Source of the DNA: Wenjunlia vitaminophila DSM 41686
Lineage (GTDB): Bacteria > Actinomycetota > Actinomycetes > Streptomycetales > Streptomycetaceae
Reading direction: 5' to 3'
NCBI RefSeq assembly: GCF_000380165.1
Contig: NZ_KB904635.1
Location: forward strand, 146,483-210,482
Length of the DNA stretch: 64,000 nucleotides
Shown: in pieces, positions 48,615-58,233 of the stretch
How the letters are laid out: each line of letters begins with the position of its first letter
Numbering within the stretch: the first letter of the stretch is position 1
Made by a program: the position numbers and the translations under genes
The notes under the pieces: generated by a model
The model's database searches: none
What the model was told of the DNA's origin: nothing
Seen by the model: only the letters and a program-made list of their open reading frames with translations

Positions 48615-48661
48615 ACACTACATGTTGAGCCACGATCATGAAACCATCCCAGATGTTGTGT
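48615..48661 (-). promoter_or_regulatory. nrdAB promoter with paired NrdR boxes
   Basis: Two 16-bp elements, ACACTACATGTTGAGC (48615-48630) and ATCCCAGATGTTGTGT (48646-48661), fit the NrdR box consensus at 11-12 of 16 positions. They are 31 bp apart start to start, the three-turn spacing typical of NrdR. On the minus strand TAGTGT (48615-48620) and TTTCAT (48638-48643), 17 nt apart, could be -10 and -35, with box 1 over the -10. Confidence 0.65.
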
Positions 48662-48785
48662 CATGCCTCACGTTCTGCGGCGAGACCAGCGGCCACCCCG
48701 AGGGGCGGGGGCAACCCGGGAGGGCACCGGCGACAGACTCGGCCCGACCGGCCCGCGATCGGGTCCCGATGGCCACAACCCGACT

Positions 48786-48829
48786 TTGGTGTAGACCTCT
48801 TGACCGCTTGGTCCAGACCTTTCTACCCT
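48786..48829 (+). promoter_or_regulatory. Chitinase promoter with DasR-like direct repeats
   Basis: TTGGTGTAGACCT (48786-48798) and TTGGTCCAGACCT (48808-48820) are direct repeats 22 bp apart that match the DasR site core TGGTCTAGACCA closely. TTGACC (48800-48805) lies between them as a -35, with TACCCT (48824-48829) as a possible -10. The layout matches known Streptomyces chitinase promoters. Confidence 0.75.
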
Positions 48830-48917
48830 CGGCTCAATGTGGTGGCCATGACATGCCACCGAACCCCCCACCGGGCGGCGCCGTGCCTCAAGCCCGTCCC
48901 CCATTCCAGGAGCACTC

Positions 48918-50765
<1,848 letters not shown>

Positions 50766-50770
50766 CCGCT

Positions 50771-50796
50771 GTCGGGGGACGAGCGCGTCCCCCGAC
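50771..50796 (+). terminator. Terminator after the chitinase gene
   Basis: GTCGGGGGACG-AGCG-CGTCCCCCGAC gives an 11-bp perfect stem 6 nt beyond the chitinase stop. A second GC-rich hairpin (GCGGGGCG...CGCCCCGC) follows at about 50801-50829. Confidence 0.85.
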
Positions 50797-50887
50797 CCCC
50801 GCGGGGCGTGCGCACCGGCCGCGCCCCGCGGGTGCCTCCCTGGGGGGCCGGTGCCGCCGGCAGCACACCGCCGGGCGGCACCGGCCC

Positions 50888-52615
50888 TCAGCGGGCGAGC
50901 AGCCCGCGGTACCGCTCGACGGACGGCCCCATCCCGTGGTCCGGGTCGGCCGAGTGCACCCCGTTGGCGTCCATCGGCCCGAAGCTGTGCGCCTGGTACA
51001 GCGTGCCGCAGGACGGCTCCCGGGCCTCCAGCCGACGCCAGCCCCGCCAGGCGTCGTCGTAGGCACGGAGGTGAGCGGCGATGGCGTCGTTGTCGTAGCG
51101 CCCGTCACGGTCACCCGCGAAACCGCGCAGCATCACCTCCCAGCCGTGGTGGACCACCGCGTACAGGTACTTCCCGTAGCGGGCGGAGACCCGCAGGTAG
51201 GCGCGGTCGGCGGGATTCCGCAACGGAATCCGGTCGGCGAGCTCGGTGATCTCCTGCCAGATCCGCGCCGCCTGCTCCTTCTCCGCCAGGGCGACGTCCA
51301 CCAGGCCCCGGTCCAGGATCGCGTCGTAGTCGTTGACCAGGTCCCGGTCACAACCCCCGAGGAACTGGTCCCGGGTCCACGTCAGCGCCTCGACCGGGAA
51401 CCGGGCGGAGTAGTGACCGCGCAGCGTCCCCGCGGCGGACAGCAGCGCCAGCCGGCGGAACGACCGCGTCCCCTCGCCGTCCAGGCCCGCCTCCCGGGCG
51501 TGGGCGGCGAACGCACCCTCCTCCCCCAGGGCCGTGTCCCGCGTCCAGCGGGCCACCACCGAGACGTTGAGGTCACACCACAGCTCGTTGGTGATGTAGG
51601 GGCCGCGCCAGCCGCCTCCGCGGGACCAGGTCCAGACGCCCGCGAAGAGCGGGTTGTCCACCAGGTCCGCCAGGCCCCGGGGCGCGGGTCCCTCCGGGTA
51701 CTCCTCGAAGCCGTTGACCACCCCGTCGCCGATGTAGTCCGGGCAGGCCCCCTTGGCCTCGTACTCGCGCTGGCACTGCACCTCGACGATCTGCCGGTGC
51801 CGGCCGGTGCCCAGCGTCTCGTTGAACGGCACCGTCCGCCAGTAGTCGTCGGCGGTGTGCTTGATGGAGAACAGCAGCCTTTCGTGCGGCTCGATCCGGT
51901 CGGTGACCTCCCGGTAGAACGCCGGGTCGTAACGGAGCCGGTCCCCGCCCCCGCTGCCCAGCGACCAGGTGCGGTAGAAGAGCTCCTTCCCCGCCCGGAC
52001 GCACACCTCCTCGCGCAACAGCTCGATCAGCAGTCGGTGGCTGGCCGCCGCGTCGGTGATCGGGTTGTTGCCGGTGTGGAACGGGGTGTTCTGGAGGTAG
52101 GTCTCACCCGTGCGGATCACCAACCCGTCCATGTCGGGGAAGCGGGCGAAGACCTCGCGCAGCATCAGCCGGTGGACGTGCTGGGTGAGCGGGCGGTGCA
52201 GGTTGATCCTGCCCTCCTGGTCGAGGATCTCCTCAGCGTGGAGCTCCACCAGTCGCCTGGGCAGCACGATGACGTCGGTGAAGAAGTACGCGGCGACGCC
52301 GGCGGCGTGGGCGCGGCGGATGTGCTCGTCCACGCGGCGGACGTTCTCCTCGACCCAGGCCCGGGCCTCGGACCCGGCCGGGAAGATCCGCTCGTCGAAG
52401 GTGTCGAAGGTGACGGCGGTCTGCGGCGGCCGGAACTCGTTGATGACCTGCCCGTCGTAGTCGAGGGCGGCGAGCGTCGCCGGGTCGTTGTAGCGGGAGA
52501 CGGTCATCGGCTCGCCGGGGTTGGCGTGGACCATGTCCATCAGGAAGGGCAGTCGGCGCCCCTGGGAACCACGGGCTCGGCGGGGCGCGTGCGGTCTGTG
52601 TGGGGTGTCGGTCAT
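50888..52615 (-). CDS. Carbohydrate-enzyme-like TIM-barrel protein, function unassigned
   Basis: A 575-residue soluble protein without a signal peptide. Stretches such as FPDMDGLVIRTGETYLQNTPFHTGNNPITDAAASHRLLIELLREEV, LLFSIKHTADDYWRTVPFNETLGTGRHRQIVEVQCQREYEAKG and WTWSRGGGWRGPYITNELWCDLN suggest a glycoside-hydrolase-type barrel, distantly like alpha-glucuronidases (GH67/GH115), followed by an alpha-helical C-terminus. I do not recognise the exact family. The ATG at 52615 lacks a ribosome binding site and sits in an inverted repeat. It converges with the chitinase gene, hinting at polysaccharide use. Confidence 0.65.
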   Translation of the reverse strand: MTDTPHRPHAPRRARGSQGRRLPFLMDMVHANPGEPMTVSRYNDPATLAALDYDGQVINEFRPPQTAVTFDTFDERIFPAGSEARAWVEENVRRVDEHIRRAHAAGVAAYFFTDVIVLPRRLVELHAEEILDQEGRINLHRPLTQHVHRLMLREVFARFPDMDGLVIRTGETYLQNTPFHTGNNPITDAAASHRLLIELLREEVCVRAGKELFYRTWSLGSGGGDRLRYDPAFYREVTDRIEPHERLLFSIKHTADDYWRTVPFNETLGTGRHRQIVEVQCQREYEAKGACPDYIGDGVVNGFEEYPEGPAPRGLADLVDNPLFAGVWTWSRGGGWRGPYITNELWCDLNVSVVARWTRDTALGEEGAFAAHAREAGLDGEGTRSFRRLALLSAAGTLRGHYSARFPVEALTWTRDQFLGGCDRDLVNDYDAILDRGLVDVALAEKEQAARIWQEITELADRIPLRNPADRAYLRVSARYGKYLYAVVHHGWEVMLRGFAGDRDGRYDNDAIAAHLRAYDDAWRGWRRLEAREPSCGTLYQAHSFGPMDANGVHSADPDHGMGPSVERYRGLLAR

Positions 52616-52661
52616 ACGACATCGAGTCCGATCACATATGAGACTGTCGTTCCGTCGTATG
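52613..52661 (-). promoter_or_regulatory. Inverted repeat at the start of the unassigned carbohydrate gene
   Basis: CATACGAC (52613-52620, including the start codon) and GTCGTATG (52654-52661) are exact complements 33 nt apart. Between them lies CATATG. Two half-sites at about four helical turns suggest a GntR- or LacI-type repressor. Confidence 0.5.
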
Positions 52662-52726
52662 AACTCTTCCACACCCCGGGACCCCGGACCAGGGCAGGGC
52701 CGGGGCCGGGTCGCCCCCGAACACCC

Positions 52727-52894
52727 CGGCCCACCCGGGCGTGCGCCGGCGTGCGCCGGCCACCACGGGCGCCGGCCACCCGGACGGGGCCTCAGCCGGG
52801 GAGGAACTCCCCCCGCTTGACGGCCGAGACGAACGACGCCCAACCGCCCACGGAGAACACCAACACGGGGCCCTGGGGGTCCTTGCTGTCGCGC
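52727..52894. repeat. Copy A of a 630-bp-spaced duplication (DUF397 gene 3' part and flank)
   Basis: About 165 bp match 53366-53524 at roughly 90 percent with small indels. The repeat covers the last 30 codons of DUF397 plus about 60 bp beyond the stop, so duplication was of DNA, not of a gene with exact ends. Confidence 0.85.
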
Positions 52895-53004
52895 GTCGTC
52901 ACCGCCTCATCGAGGAACGCGATCTCCACGCACTGGCCATTGCCACTGCTGTGGGAACTCTTCCTCCATATGGCGCCGCTGTTCTCTGCGTTGCGCATCT
53001 TCAC
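52792..53004 (-). CDS. DUF397 domain protein
   Basis: A 70-residue protein with the DUF397 pattern: IWRKSSHSSGNGQCVEIAF, VTTRDSKDPQGPVLVFSVGGWASFVSAVKRGEF. DUF397 proteins pair with XRE-DUF5753 regulators in actinomycetes and act as small signalling or antitoxin-like partners in development. The GTG at 53004 has GAGGG 6 nt upstream; a later ATG at 52998 is the alternative. It lies just downstream of a truncated DUF5753 gene, so its usual partner is broken. Confidence 0.85.
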   Translation of the reverse strand: MKMRNAENSGAIWRKSSHSSGNGQCVEIAFLDEAVTTRDSKDPQGPVLVFSVGGWASFVSAVKRGEFLPG

Positions 53005-53014
53005 CAACCGCCCT

Positions 53015-53221
53015 CTACCGCATCTCGTTGATCAGTGTGGTGATCAGATCCAGTGTGTCGTCAGGGCTCAGTGCCTGGGCACGCAGGTTGTCGAACATCG
53101 CGTCGTACCTGCGTACCTCGACCTCCGCCTCAAGGAAGAGGTCTCCGGCCATGCTGTCCAAGTAGACGATCTCAGGATCCACCGAATCAGCGAAACCCAT
53201 CAGGACGAACGAGCCGGGCAT
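53015..53221 (-). pseudogene. Fragment of an XRE-DUF5753 regulator (C-terminal 68 residues)
   Basis: The frame reads GSFVLMGFADSVDPEIVYLDSMAGDLFLEAEVEVRRYDAMFDNLRAQALSPDDTLDLITTLINEM, the C-terminal end of DUF5753. The helix-turn-helix and most of the domain are absent: beyond 53221 the sequence is unrelated and A/T-richer. It is 10 nt upstream of the DUF397 start, so the original gene pair order is kept. Confidence 0.8.
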
Positions 53222-53365
53222 ACCTGCGTGCGCCCCGGCACTGAATTAGAATGGCTGACTCGTCGTCGCAAATCTTTCACGCGTCAACTCGAAGCTGAGG
53301 TACGCCGTACAGTCCTTGGATAGTTCGCTGCGATACGCCTCAGCCAACCCACCAGGAACACTTCC

Positions 53366-53524
53366 GGCCCACGCCGGCGTGCGCCCGGCGACCACGGGCG
53401 CCGGGCACCCGGACGGGGGCCTCAGCCGGGGAGGAACTCCCCCCGCTTGACGGCCGAGACGAACGACGCCCAACCGCCGACCGAGAAAACCAACGCGGGA
53501 CCCTGGGGGTCCTTGCTGTCGCGC
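53366..53524. repeat. Copy B of the DUF397-flank duplication
   Basis: It matches copy A at 52727-52894. Differences include a one-base insertion in a G-run before the stop and scattered substitutions. Confidence 0.85.
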
Positions 53525-53635
53525 GGCGACGCTTGCCTCCAGTGCACCCATCTCCACGCAGTTACTACTGGCGCTGCAACTGGAAGCAAACCACGCGACG
53601 TTGAGGCGGGAAGAATTGCGAACAGCTATGGTCAC
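53422..53635 (-). pseudogene. Second DUF397 gene, frameshifted
   Basis: It starts GTG ACC ATA (MTIAVRNSSRLNVAWFASSCSASSNCVEMGALEASVA), overlapping the stop of the truncated DUF5753 gene, and ends in another frame with DSKDPQGPALVFSVGGWASFVSAVKRGEFLPG. The span is 214 nt, one more than a multiple of three. The slip lies near 53525-53535. If translated it would run on in the wrong frame to 53246. Confidence 0.8.
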
Positions 53636-54072
53636 CTTGTCCGTTCCTTCAGTTCGGCGATGAGGGCGCGCGACTTGCTGAACGACAGCGCTGCCGCGGT
53701 CAGCCGCTCGAACGCTTCGACGTAGCGCGCCACACTCTCGGGTTCCTCGACGTAGAGGCTGCTCTCCAAGTTCTCCAACAGGACCATATCGAAGCCCGGT
53801 TGTTCGAAATCAAAAACAGTGAACCCACCGGTCACTCCGGGGTGCAACTCGGCGTCCAGTGTGAGGACCTGCACGGTGATGTGTGAGTAGCTGGTGACGT
53901 CGAGCAGGCGCTGGAGTTGGTCCCGTATGACACCTTTCTCCGGGGCGCTGGCCAACATCGCGGCCTCGTGAACAATCACCCGCAACCGCGGCGGGTTGGG
54001 TCCTGTCAACACCGACTGCCGCGCCATCCGCACCTCGACCAGCGCATTCACATCCACAGTGGGTGCGGACAT
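53632..54072 (-). pseudogene. N-terminally truncated XRE-DUF5753 regulator
   Basis: From about 54058 the frame gives VNALVEVRMARQSVLTGPNPPRLRVIVHEAAMLASAPEKGVIRDQLQRLLDV..., the C-terminal two thirds of DUF5753, to LIAELKERTR. The helix-turn-helix and the first part of DUF5753 are missing. An ATG at 54072 could still start a 146-residue product. The loss of the DNA-binding domain suggests an inactive regulator, or one that now acts by titration. Confidence 0.75.
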
Positions 54073-54271
54073 GCTGTTCGCCCTGATCACCCCTCGGGCA
54101 TGGGCCGACGGCGACCCCCGGTCGGTCAGGGCGTGGGCGATCGGGCACACCCGCGCCAACCCCACCCACCGGCGGTACCTCCTGTCCACCCAGCGCCGCG
54201 GCCGGGTGGTGCCACCCGCCGCCCCGGGCCGCGACCTCCCCGGCGCCGCGGCGGACACGGAGGGGCACTGA
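54071..54271 (+). pseudogene. 3' fragment of an unidentified plus-strand gene
   Basis: The frame LFALITPRAWADGDPRSVRAWAIGHTRANPTHRRYLLSTQRRGRVVPPAAPG...DTEGH has coding-like composition and is followed, 14 nt after its stop, by a strong terminator. Its 5' part is missing: left of about 54070 the same frame is antisense to the DUF5753 remnant. I do not recognise the protein. Confidence 0.4.
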
Positions 54272-54285
54272 TCCCCGATCCCGTT

Positions 54286-54320
54286 CCGGCCGGCCCCTCC
54301 GGTATGGAGGGGCCGGCCGG
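54286..54320 (+). terminator. Strong terminator after the plus-strand gene fragment
   Basis: CCGGCCGGCCCCTCC and its exact complement enclose GGTAT, a 15-bp perfect stem. It has no intact plus-strand gene before it, which supports the view that a gene was lost here. Confidence 0.85.
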
Positions 54321-54493
54321 GGCCCCGTTGCGCCTACGGAAACCGGGGGCCGGTGAACCGTTCCGGTCAACGGGGACCTTCCGCACGCGAGCCCCGACCG
54401 AGGCCTTCCCCGTTCCGCTACGGGCAGTCGGGGCTTCCTCACGCGGACTCGTCGCCCGAGCCAGGTGCCTCCGTCACCACCTCACGGCGGGAG

Positions 54494-55192
54494 TCACCGG
54501 ATCTCGGGTCCCTTGTCCACCTCAGCGAGGGGAAGGCAGGTCGGTGCCTCGGTGCCGGTGCGGTGGGCGGTGACCCGCATCGTCGACTCTCCACCCTGAA
54601 CGTCGCTCTGGGACCACGCGCCCACCAGCATGGTGTAGCCGTTGTCCACCCGGTTGGGCCACAGCCGGTTCACCACGCCGTCCCTGGACGCCTTGCCCTC
54701 GTTGAGGGACGGGTCGTTGCCCACCCAGGTCCACGCCTTCGCGGCGGCGGCGTTGCTGACCGCCTCACCGGGATCGGGGCAGCCCTCCTTCATCGGCACG
54801 GCGTTGACACCGGCCGCTTTGAGGTCGCTGATCAGCTTCTGGCTGTCAAACCTCTGCTTGAGGGTGATGCTGATGGGACCACCACTGTCGGGGGACGTCT
54901 TGACCTGGTACCCGACGGTCTCGAGGTCACCCAAAGTCATCGCCTTGTGGGAACCCGCGCCCTGGGGGTTGCCATCGTGCGCGGCCGAGGGCTGGCCCTG
55001 GGGGTCGCCCGCGGCGAGCACGCCCCCCATGGTGGCGGCGACCGCGAGCGCGGCGACCCCGGCCGTGGCACCGGCACGACGTCGCCGCGTCCGCCGGACC
55101 CGAACGTGGACGTCCTCGGGGCGCAACGGCTGGTCCGCGAACGCCGAGCGCTCCTCGAACACCTGCCGGAGTTCGTCTTCAATCATGGGCAT
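54494..55192 (-). CDS. Single-pass membrane protein, partner of the SigE-family sigma factor
   Basis: A 232-residue protein: an acidic cytoplasmic start (MPMIEDELRQVFEERSAFADQPLRPEDVHVRVRRTRRRRAG), one membrane helix (ATAGVAALAVAATMGGVLAAG, about 40-60) and an extracytoplasmic domain. It starts 5 nt after the sigma gene stop, with AAGGAG 9 nt before the ATG. The layout suggests a membrane-bound regulator of the sigma factor, although no anti-sigma zinc motif is visible. Confidence 0.78.
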   Translation of the reverse strand: MPMIEDELRQVFEERSAFADQPLRPEDVHVRVRRTRRRRAGATAGVAALAVAATMGGVLAAGDPQGQPSAAHDGNPQGAGSHKAMTLGDLETVGYQVKTSPDSGGPISITLKQRFDSQKLISDLKAAGVNAVPMKEGCPDPGEAVSNAAAAKAWTWVGNDPSLNEGKASRDGVVNRLWPNRVDNGYTMLVGAWSQSDVQGGESTMRVTAHRTGTEAPTCLPLAEVDKGPEIR

Positions 55193-55197
55193 GGTAT

Positions 55198-55719
55198 CTA
55201 GCTCCTTGTCGCTGTCACACTGGGTTTGACCGGCGCGGTCCCCATCACCGAGGCGTCGCCGCGCAACCGGCTCAGCGCCTTGCTGGCCTGCTTCTTCACC
55301 GTGCCGACCGAGCACCCCATGACCCGGGCCGTCTCGGCCTCGGTGAGGTCCTCGAAGTACCGCAGGACCAGCACCGTGCGCTGCCCCCGGGGCAACCGCC
55401 GCAGCGCCTGCCACAGCACGTCCCGTTCGTCCACCGCGGTCATGGCGTCGCCGTGCCCGGCCCGGTCCGGGAACTCACCGGTGGGCAGTTCGCCCCGCCA
55501 CAGGCGGCGCCACCACCTGCGGTGGGTGTTGACCATGACCGTGCGCACGTACGGGTCTGGGTCGTCCTCGATGCGGGACCACACCGACCAGGCCTTGGCC
55601 AGCGTCGTCTGCACCAGGTCTTCCGCCGACGCCAACTGCCCGGTCAGCAGGTAGGCGGTACGCATCAGCCACGGCGATCTCCGGGTGACATACGCGTCGA
55701 ATCCCGATTGCTCTGACAA
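55198..55719 (-). CDS. SigE family ECF RNA polymerase sigma factor
   Basis: A 173-residue sigma factor. Region 2 is FDAYVTRRSPWLMRTAYLLTGQLASAEDLVQTTLAKAWSVWSRIEDDPDPYVRTVMVNTHRRWWRR, and region 4 is LPRGQRTVLVLRYFEDLTEAETARVMGCSVGTVKKQASKALSRLR. Both are well kept, unlike the sigma-like protein at 34479. It is co-transcribed with the membrane protein downstream. It is divergent from the SMI1/KNR4 gene. Confidence 0.93.
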   Translation of the reverse strand: MSEQSGFDAYVTRRSPWLMRTAYLLTGQLASAEDLVQTTLAKAWSVWSRIEDDPDPYVRTVMVNTHRRWWRRLWRGELPTGEFPDRAGHGDAMTAVDERDVLWQALRRLPRGQRTVLVLRYFEDLTEAETARVMGCSVGTVKKQASKALSRLRGDASVMGTAPVKPSVTATRS

Positions 55720-55906
55720 TCCGGGGTCCTCCCGTAACTCTCACCGGTTCGTCGATCCGACCGACCCGGTCCGATCAACTGCTTCCAACCGGTCTCAGTC
55801 GTCAGCGGACGCGAAAGGTTGTCGCGGTGTCGGGGGTTTCCGGTTGGCCGCGCGCGCGTCCGGTACTTCCGGCCCGTGTGTCGTACTCCCCCACTACCGT
55901 GCGGCC

Positions 55907-56533
55907 ATGGACGAGGTGAGCCGCTGCGCGGAACGTATGACCGGTTACTGGGAGACCATCGCGGGGTGGTTCGCCGTGCACGCCCCGCCCTGCCAGGAGC
56001 AGTTGGTCGCCTCGCGTGGCGCGGAGCCGTCAGCGGTGGACGCCCTCGAGGTCACGGTGGGCGAGACGCTCCCGGACGACGTGCGGGCCCACTTCCTGCG
56101 CCACGGAGGCACGGGCGGCGTGGCGTTCTTCGAGTACAGCGGGCTGTCCGTGGAGGGCGCTGCCCGCCGGTGGCGCGGGTTGGGGAACCTGCTCGCGCAG
56201 GGCGTGTTCGACGGGTTCGTTCCCCGCGAGCTCGCCGGGGACGAGCGGGTCCTTTCGGTCTGGTGGAGTCCCGGCTGGCTGCCGTTCGCCCAGGACGGCG
56301 GGGGGAACCTCTACTGCGTGGACCTGGACCCGCCCCGCGCGGGCGCCCGGGGCCAGGTCATCGCCTGGGAGGTCCACGGGGGCCCGACGCGGCCGCTGGC
56401 GCCGTCGTTCGAGGAGTACCTCCGGCACTACCGCGACGAGTTGAGCAGCGGGCGCTGGGTCTACGACGCGTACAGCGGCATCTTCGACCGGGTGGGCGCG
56501 GGGACCTCCCCCCAGGTCCTGTCTGATGAGTAG
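55907..56533 (+). CDS. SMI1/KNR4 (SUKH) family protein
   Basis: A 208-residue protein with the SUKH fold pattern: VTVGETLPDDVRAHFLRHGGTGG near the N-terminus, SVWWSPGWLPFAQDGGGNLYCVDLDPPRAGARGQVIAWEVHGG in the middle, and SFEEYLRHYRDELSSGRW near the end. Members serve as immunity proteins to secreted toxins or as housekeeping scaffolds. No toxin gene is adjacent, so an orphan immunity role is only a possibility. The ATG at 55907 lacks a clear ribosome binding site. Confidence 0.85.
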   Translation: MDEVSRCAERMTGYWETIAGWFAVHAPPCQEQLVASRGAEPSAVDALEVTVGETLPDDVRAHFLRHGGTGGVAFFEYSGLSVEGAARRWRGLGNLLAQGVFDGFVPRELAGDERVLSVWWSPGWLPFAQDGGGNLYCVDLDPPRAGARGQVIAWEVHGGPTRPLAPSFEEYLRHYRDELSSGRWVYDAYSGIFDRVGAGTSPQVLSDE

Positions 56534-56577
56534 CGCCGTCCAGCGGGGCCGGGTCCGCGTCCCCGCGCGTCAGCGTG

Positions 56578-57462
56578 TCAGGCCGCCACCCGGGCGTCCC
56601 CGCGGAAGACCTCGGAGCGGTGCCAGTCGATGTGCTCCCCGGCCACCGGGGCGCTGCCCGGCTGGGGGCCGAGCACCCGGCGCCCCACCAGGTCCAGGAC
56701 CTGGCGGCGGGCGGTGTCGTCATTGGCGACGAAGTGCTGGGAGACCAGGACGCGGTGGTCCCGGTCGATCCCCAGCGCTCCGAGGTCGAACAGCTTGTGG
56801 TGCAACGAGCACAGGCACAGCCCGTTGTCCACGGTGTCGGGTCCGTCCTCGGCCCACCACCGGACGTGGGCCGCCTCCAGGCCGACGGAGGTGCGGTCCA
56901 TCATCCCGGCGTAGCCGCAGAAGGCGCACCGGTACTCGTAGGCGACGAGTATCCGCCGCCGCGCCCTGGGGTCCCGGCGCCGCAGTCGGGTGCTCACCGG
57001 GACCTCGGCGAGCTCCAGTTCCAGGCCGGCCGCGGCGCAGATCGTCGGATGCAGCGACGGGGGGAAGTTGGCGTCCAGCAGCACCCGCGCCATCCTGGCC
57101 AGCAACCCGGGGTCGCGGGTCAACGCCAGCCGCAGTTCCGGGACGAGCCGGCCGGCCGCCCCGCTGGACCGCAGGTCCCGTTTGGTGGCGCCGGGACTGC
57201 CCTGCCCGGTGGTCGTGCGGACCTCCCACACGCCGTCGCTGACCAGGTGGTGGAACGGGTACGCCGAGGAGGTGGGCCGGGGCGGGCCGAACTCGTCGAG
57301 CAGCCGGTCCAGGTCCCGTTCGACGTCGCTGTACCGCAGGGCGGCGTCGGCGTCACGCTGGAAGCACCCGAGTGCGTACAGCATCAACAGGGGCTTGTGT
57401 GGGGCCCGTTGTCCGGCCCTGGTCCACCGGCGGAGCTCCCCGGCCCGACGCTCCCAGTCCAT
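56578..57462 (-). CDS. HNH restriction endonuclease of the phosphorothioate-dependent (SBD) type
   Basis: A 294-residue protein. The N-terminal region APHKPLLMLYALGCFQRDADAALRYSDVERDLDRLLDEFGPP...SSAYPFHHLVSDGVWEV matches the sulfur-binding domain found in ScoMcrA-type enzymes. The C-terminal HNH nuclease has CAFCGY (zinc Cys pair), VGLEAAHVRWWAEDGPDTVDNGLCLCSLHHKLFDLGAL with the catalytic His. It should cut DNA that carries phosphorothioate (Dnd) modification, acting as type IV restriction. It stands alone between the SMI1 gene and an ABC system. Confidence 0.88.
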   Translation of the reverse strand: MDWERRAGELRRWTRAGQRAPHKPLLMLYALGCFQRDADAALRYSDVERDLDRLLDEFGPPRPTSSAYPFHHLVSDGVWEVRTTTGQGSPGATKRDLRSSGAAGRLVPELRLALTRDPGLLARMARVLLDANFPPSLHPTICAAAGLELELAEVPVSTRLRRRDPRARRRILVAYEYRCAFCGYAGMMDRTSVGLEAAHVRWWAEDGPDTVDNGLCLCSLHHKLFDLGALGIDRDHRVLVSQHFVANDDTARRQVLDLVGRRVLGPQPGSAPVAGEHIDWHRSEVFRGDARVAA

Positions 57463-57507
57463 GGCGCCCCATTGTGTCGGGTCCGGACGACAGTGTGGCG
57501 CCGTGGG

Positions 57508-58182
57508 TCAGTTCTCCGCCACCTTGACGTGGCCCTTCCTGATGGTGGCCACCCGGGAGGCGCGGCGGGCTATGGCGGTGTCATGGGTGACGACCACGTA
57601 GGTCAGCCCGTGCTCCCGCCACATCTTCTCCAGCAGCCCGACGATCTCGTCCCGCATGTTCTCGTCGAGGTTCCCCGTGGGCTCGTCGGCGAGCAGCACC
57701 TTGGGCTGTTTGACCAGGGCCCGGGCGATGGCGACCCGCTGCTGCTGGCCGCCGGAGAGTTCGCTCGGCAGGTGGGCACGGCGTTCGGCCAGGCCCACCG
57801 ACTCCAGGGCCTCCGCGGCGCGGCGGCGGCGTTCGGCCGCCCTGGTGCCGAGCGGGACCAGGGCGGCCTCGACGTTCTCCTGGGCGTTGAGGGTGGGTAT
57901 CAGGTTGAAGTTCTGGAACACGAAGCCGACGGTGGCGGCCCGCACCCTGGTCAGCTTGGCCTCGCTGAGCCTCGCGAGGTCGGTGCCGTCGAGTTCCACC
58001 GTGCCGGAGGTGGGCCGGTCCAGGCCTCCGAGCATCTGCAGGAGGGTGGACTTGCCGCCTCCCGTTGGCCCTTTGATGACCAGTTGGTCACCGTCCTCGA
58101 TGGTCAGGTCCACTCCGGCGAGGGCGTCGATGGTGGCCCGGCCGCGCCGGTAGCGCTTGACCACACCGCTGAGTCTGTACAT
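57508..58182 (-). CDS. MacB/LolD-type ABC transporter ATP-binding protein
   Basis: A 224-residue ATPase: Walker [12 protein letters not shown] (about 38-48), [16 protein letters not shown]-loop region, signature [15 protein letters not shown], Walker [13 protein letters not shown]. It partners the FtsX-like permease encoded 51 nt upstream. MacB-type systems do mechanical work on envelope substrates or export small peptides and lipids. The downstream HNH gene begins 45 nt later and may be a separate unit. Confidence 0.92.
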   Translation of the reverse strand: MYRLSGVVKRYRRGRATIDALAGVDLTIEDGDQLVIKGPTGGGKSTLLQMLGGLDRPTSGTVELDGTDLARLSEAKLTRVRAATVGFVFQNFNLIPTLNAQENVEAALVPLGTRAAERRRRAAEALESVGLAERRAHLPSELSGGQQQRVAIARALVKQPKVLLADEPTGNLDENMRDEIVGLLEKMWREHGLTYVVVTHDTAIARRASRVATIRKGHVKVAEN

Positions 58183-58233
58183 GCGTCACTCCTGGCGCCT
58201 TGGGGGGAACGAACGAAGGGTGTGGGGGCGGGG

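Noticed and set aside
53246..53421. Extended open frame continuing the second DUF397 gene
   Set aside because: It arises only after the frameshift and shows no DUF397 residues; the true end is in another frame at 53422.
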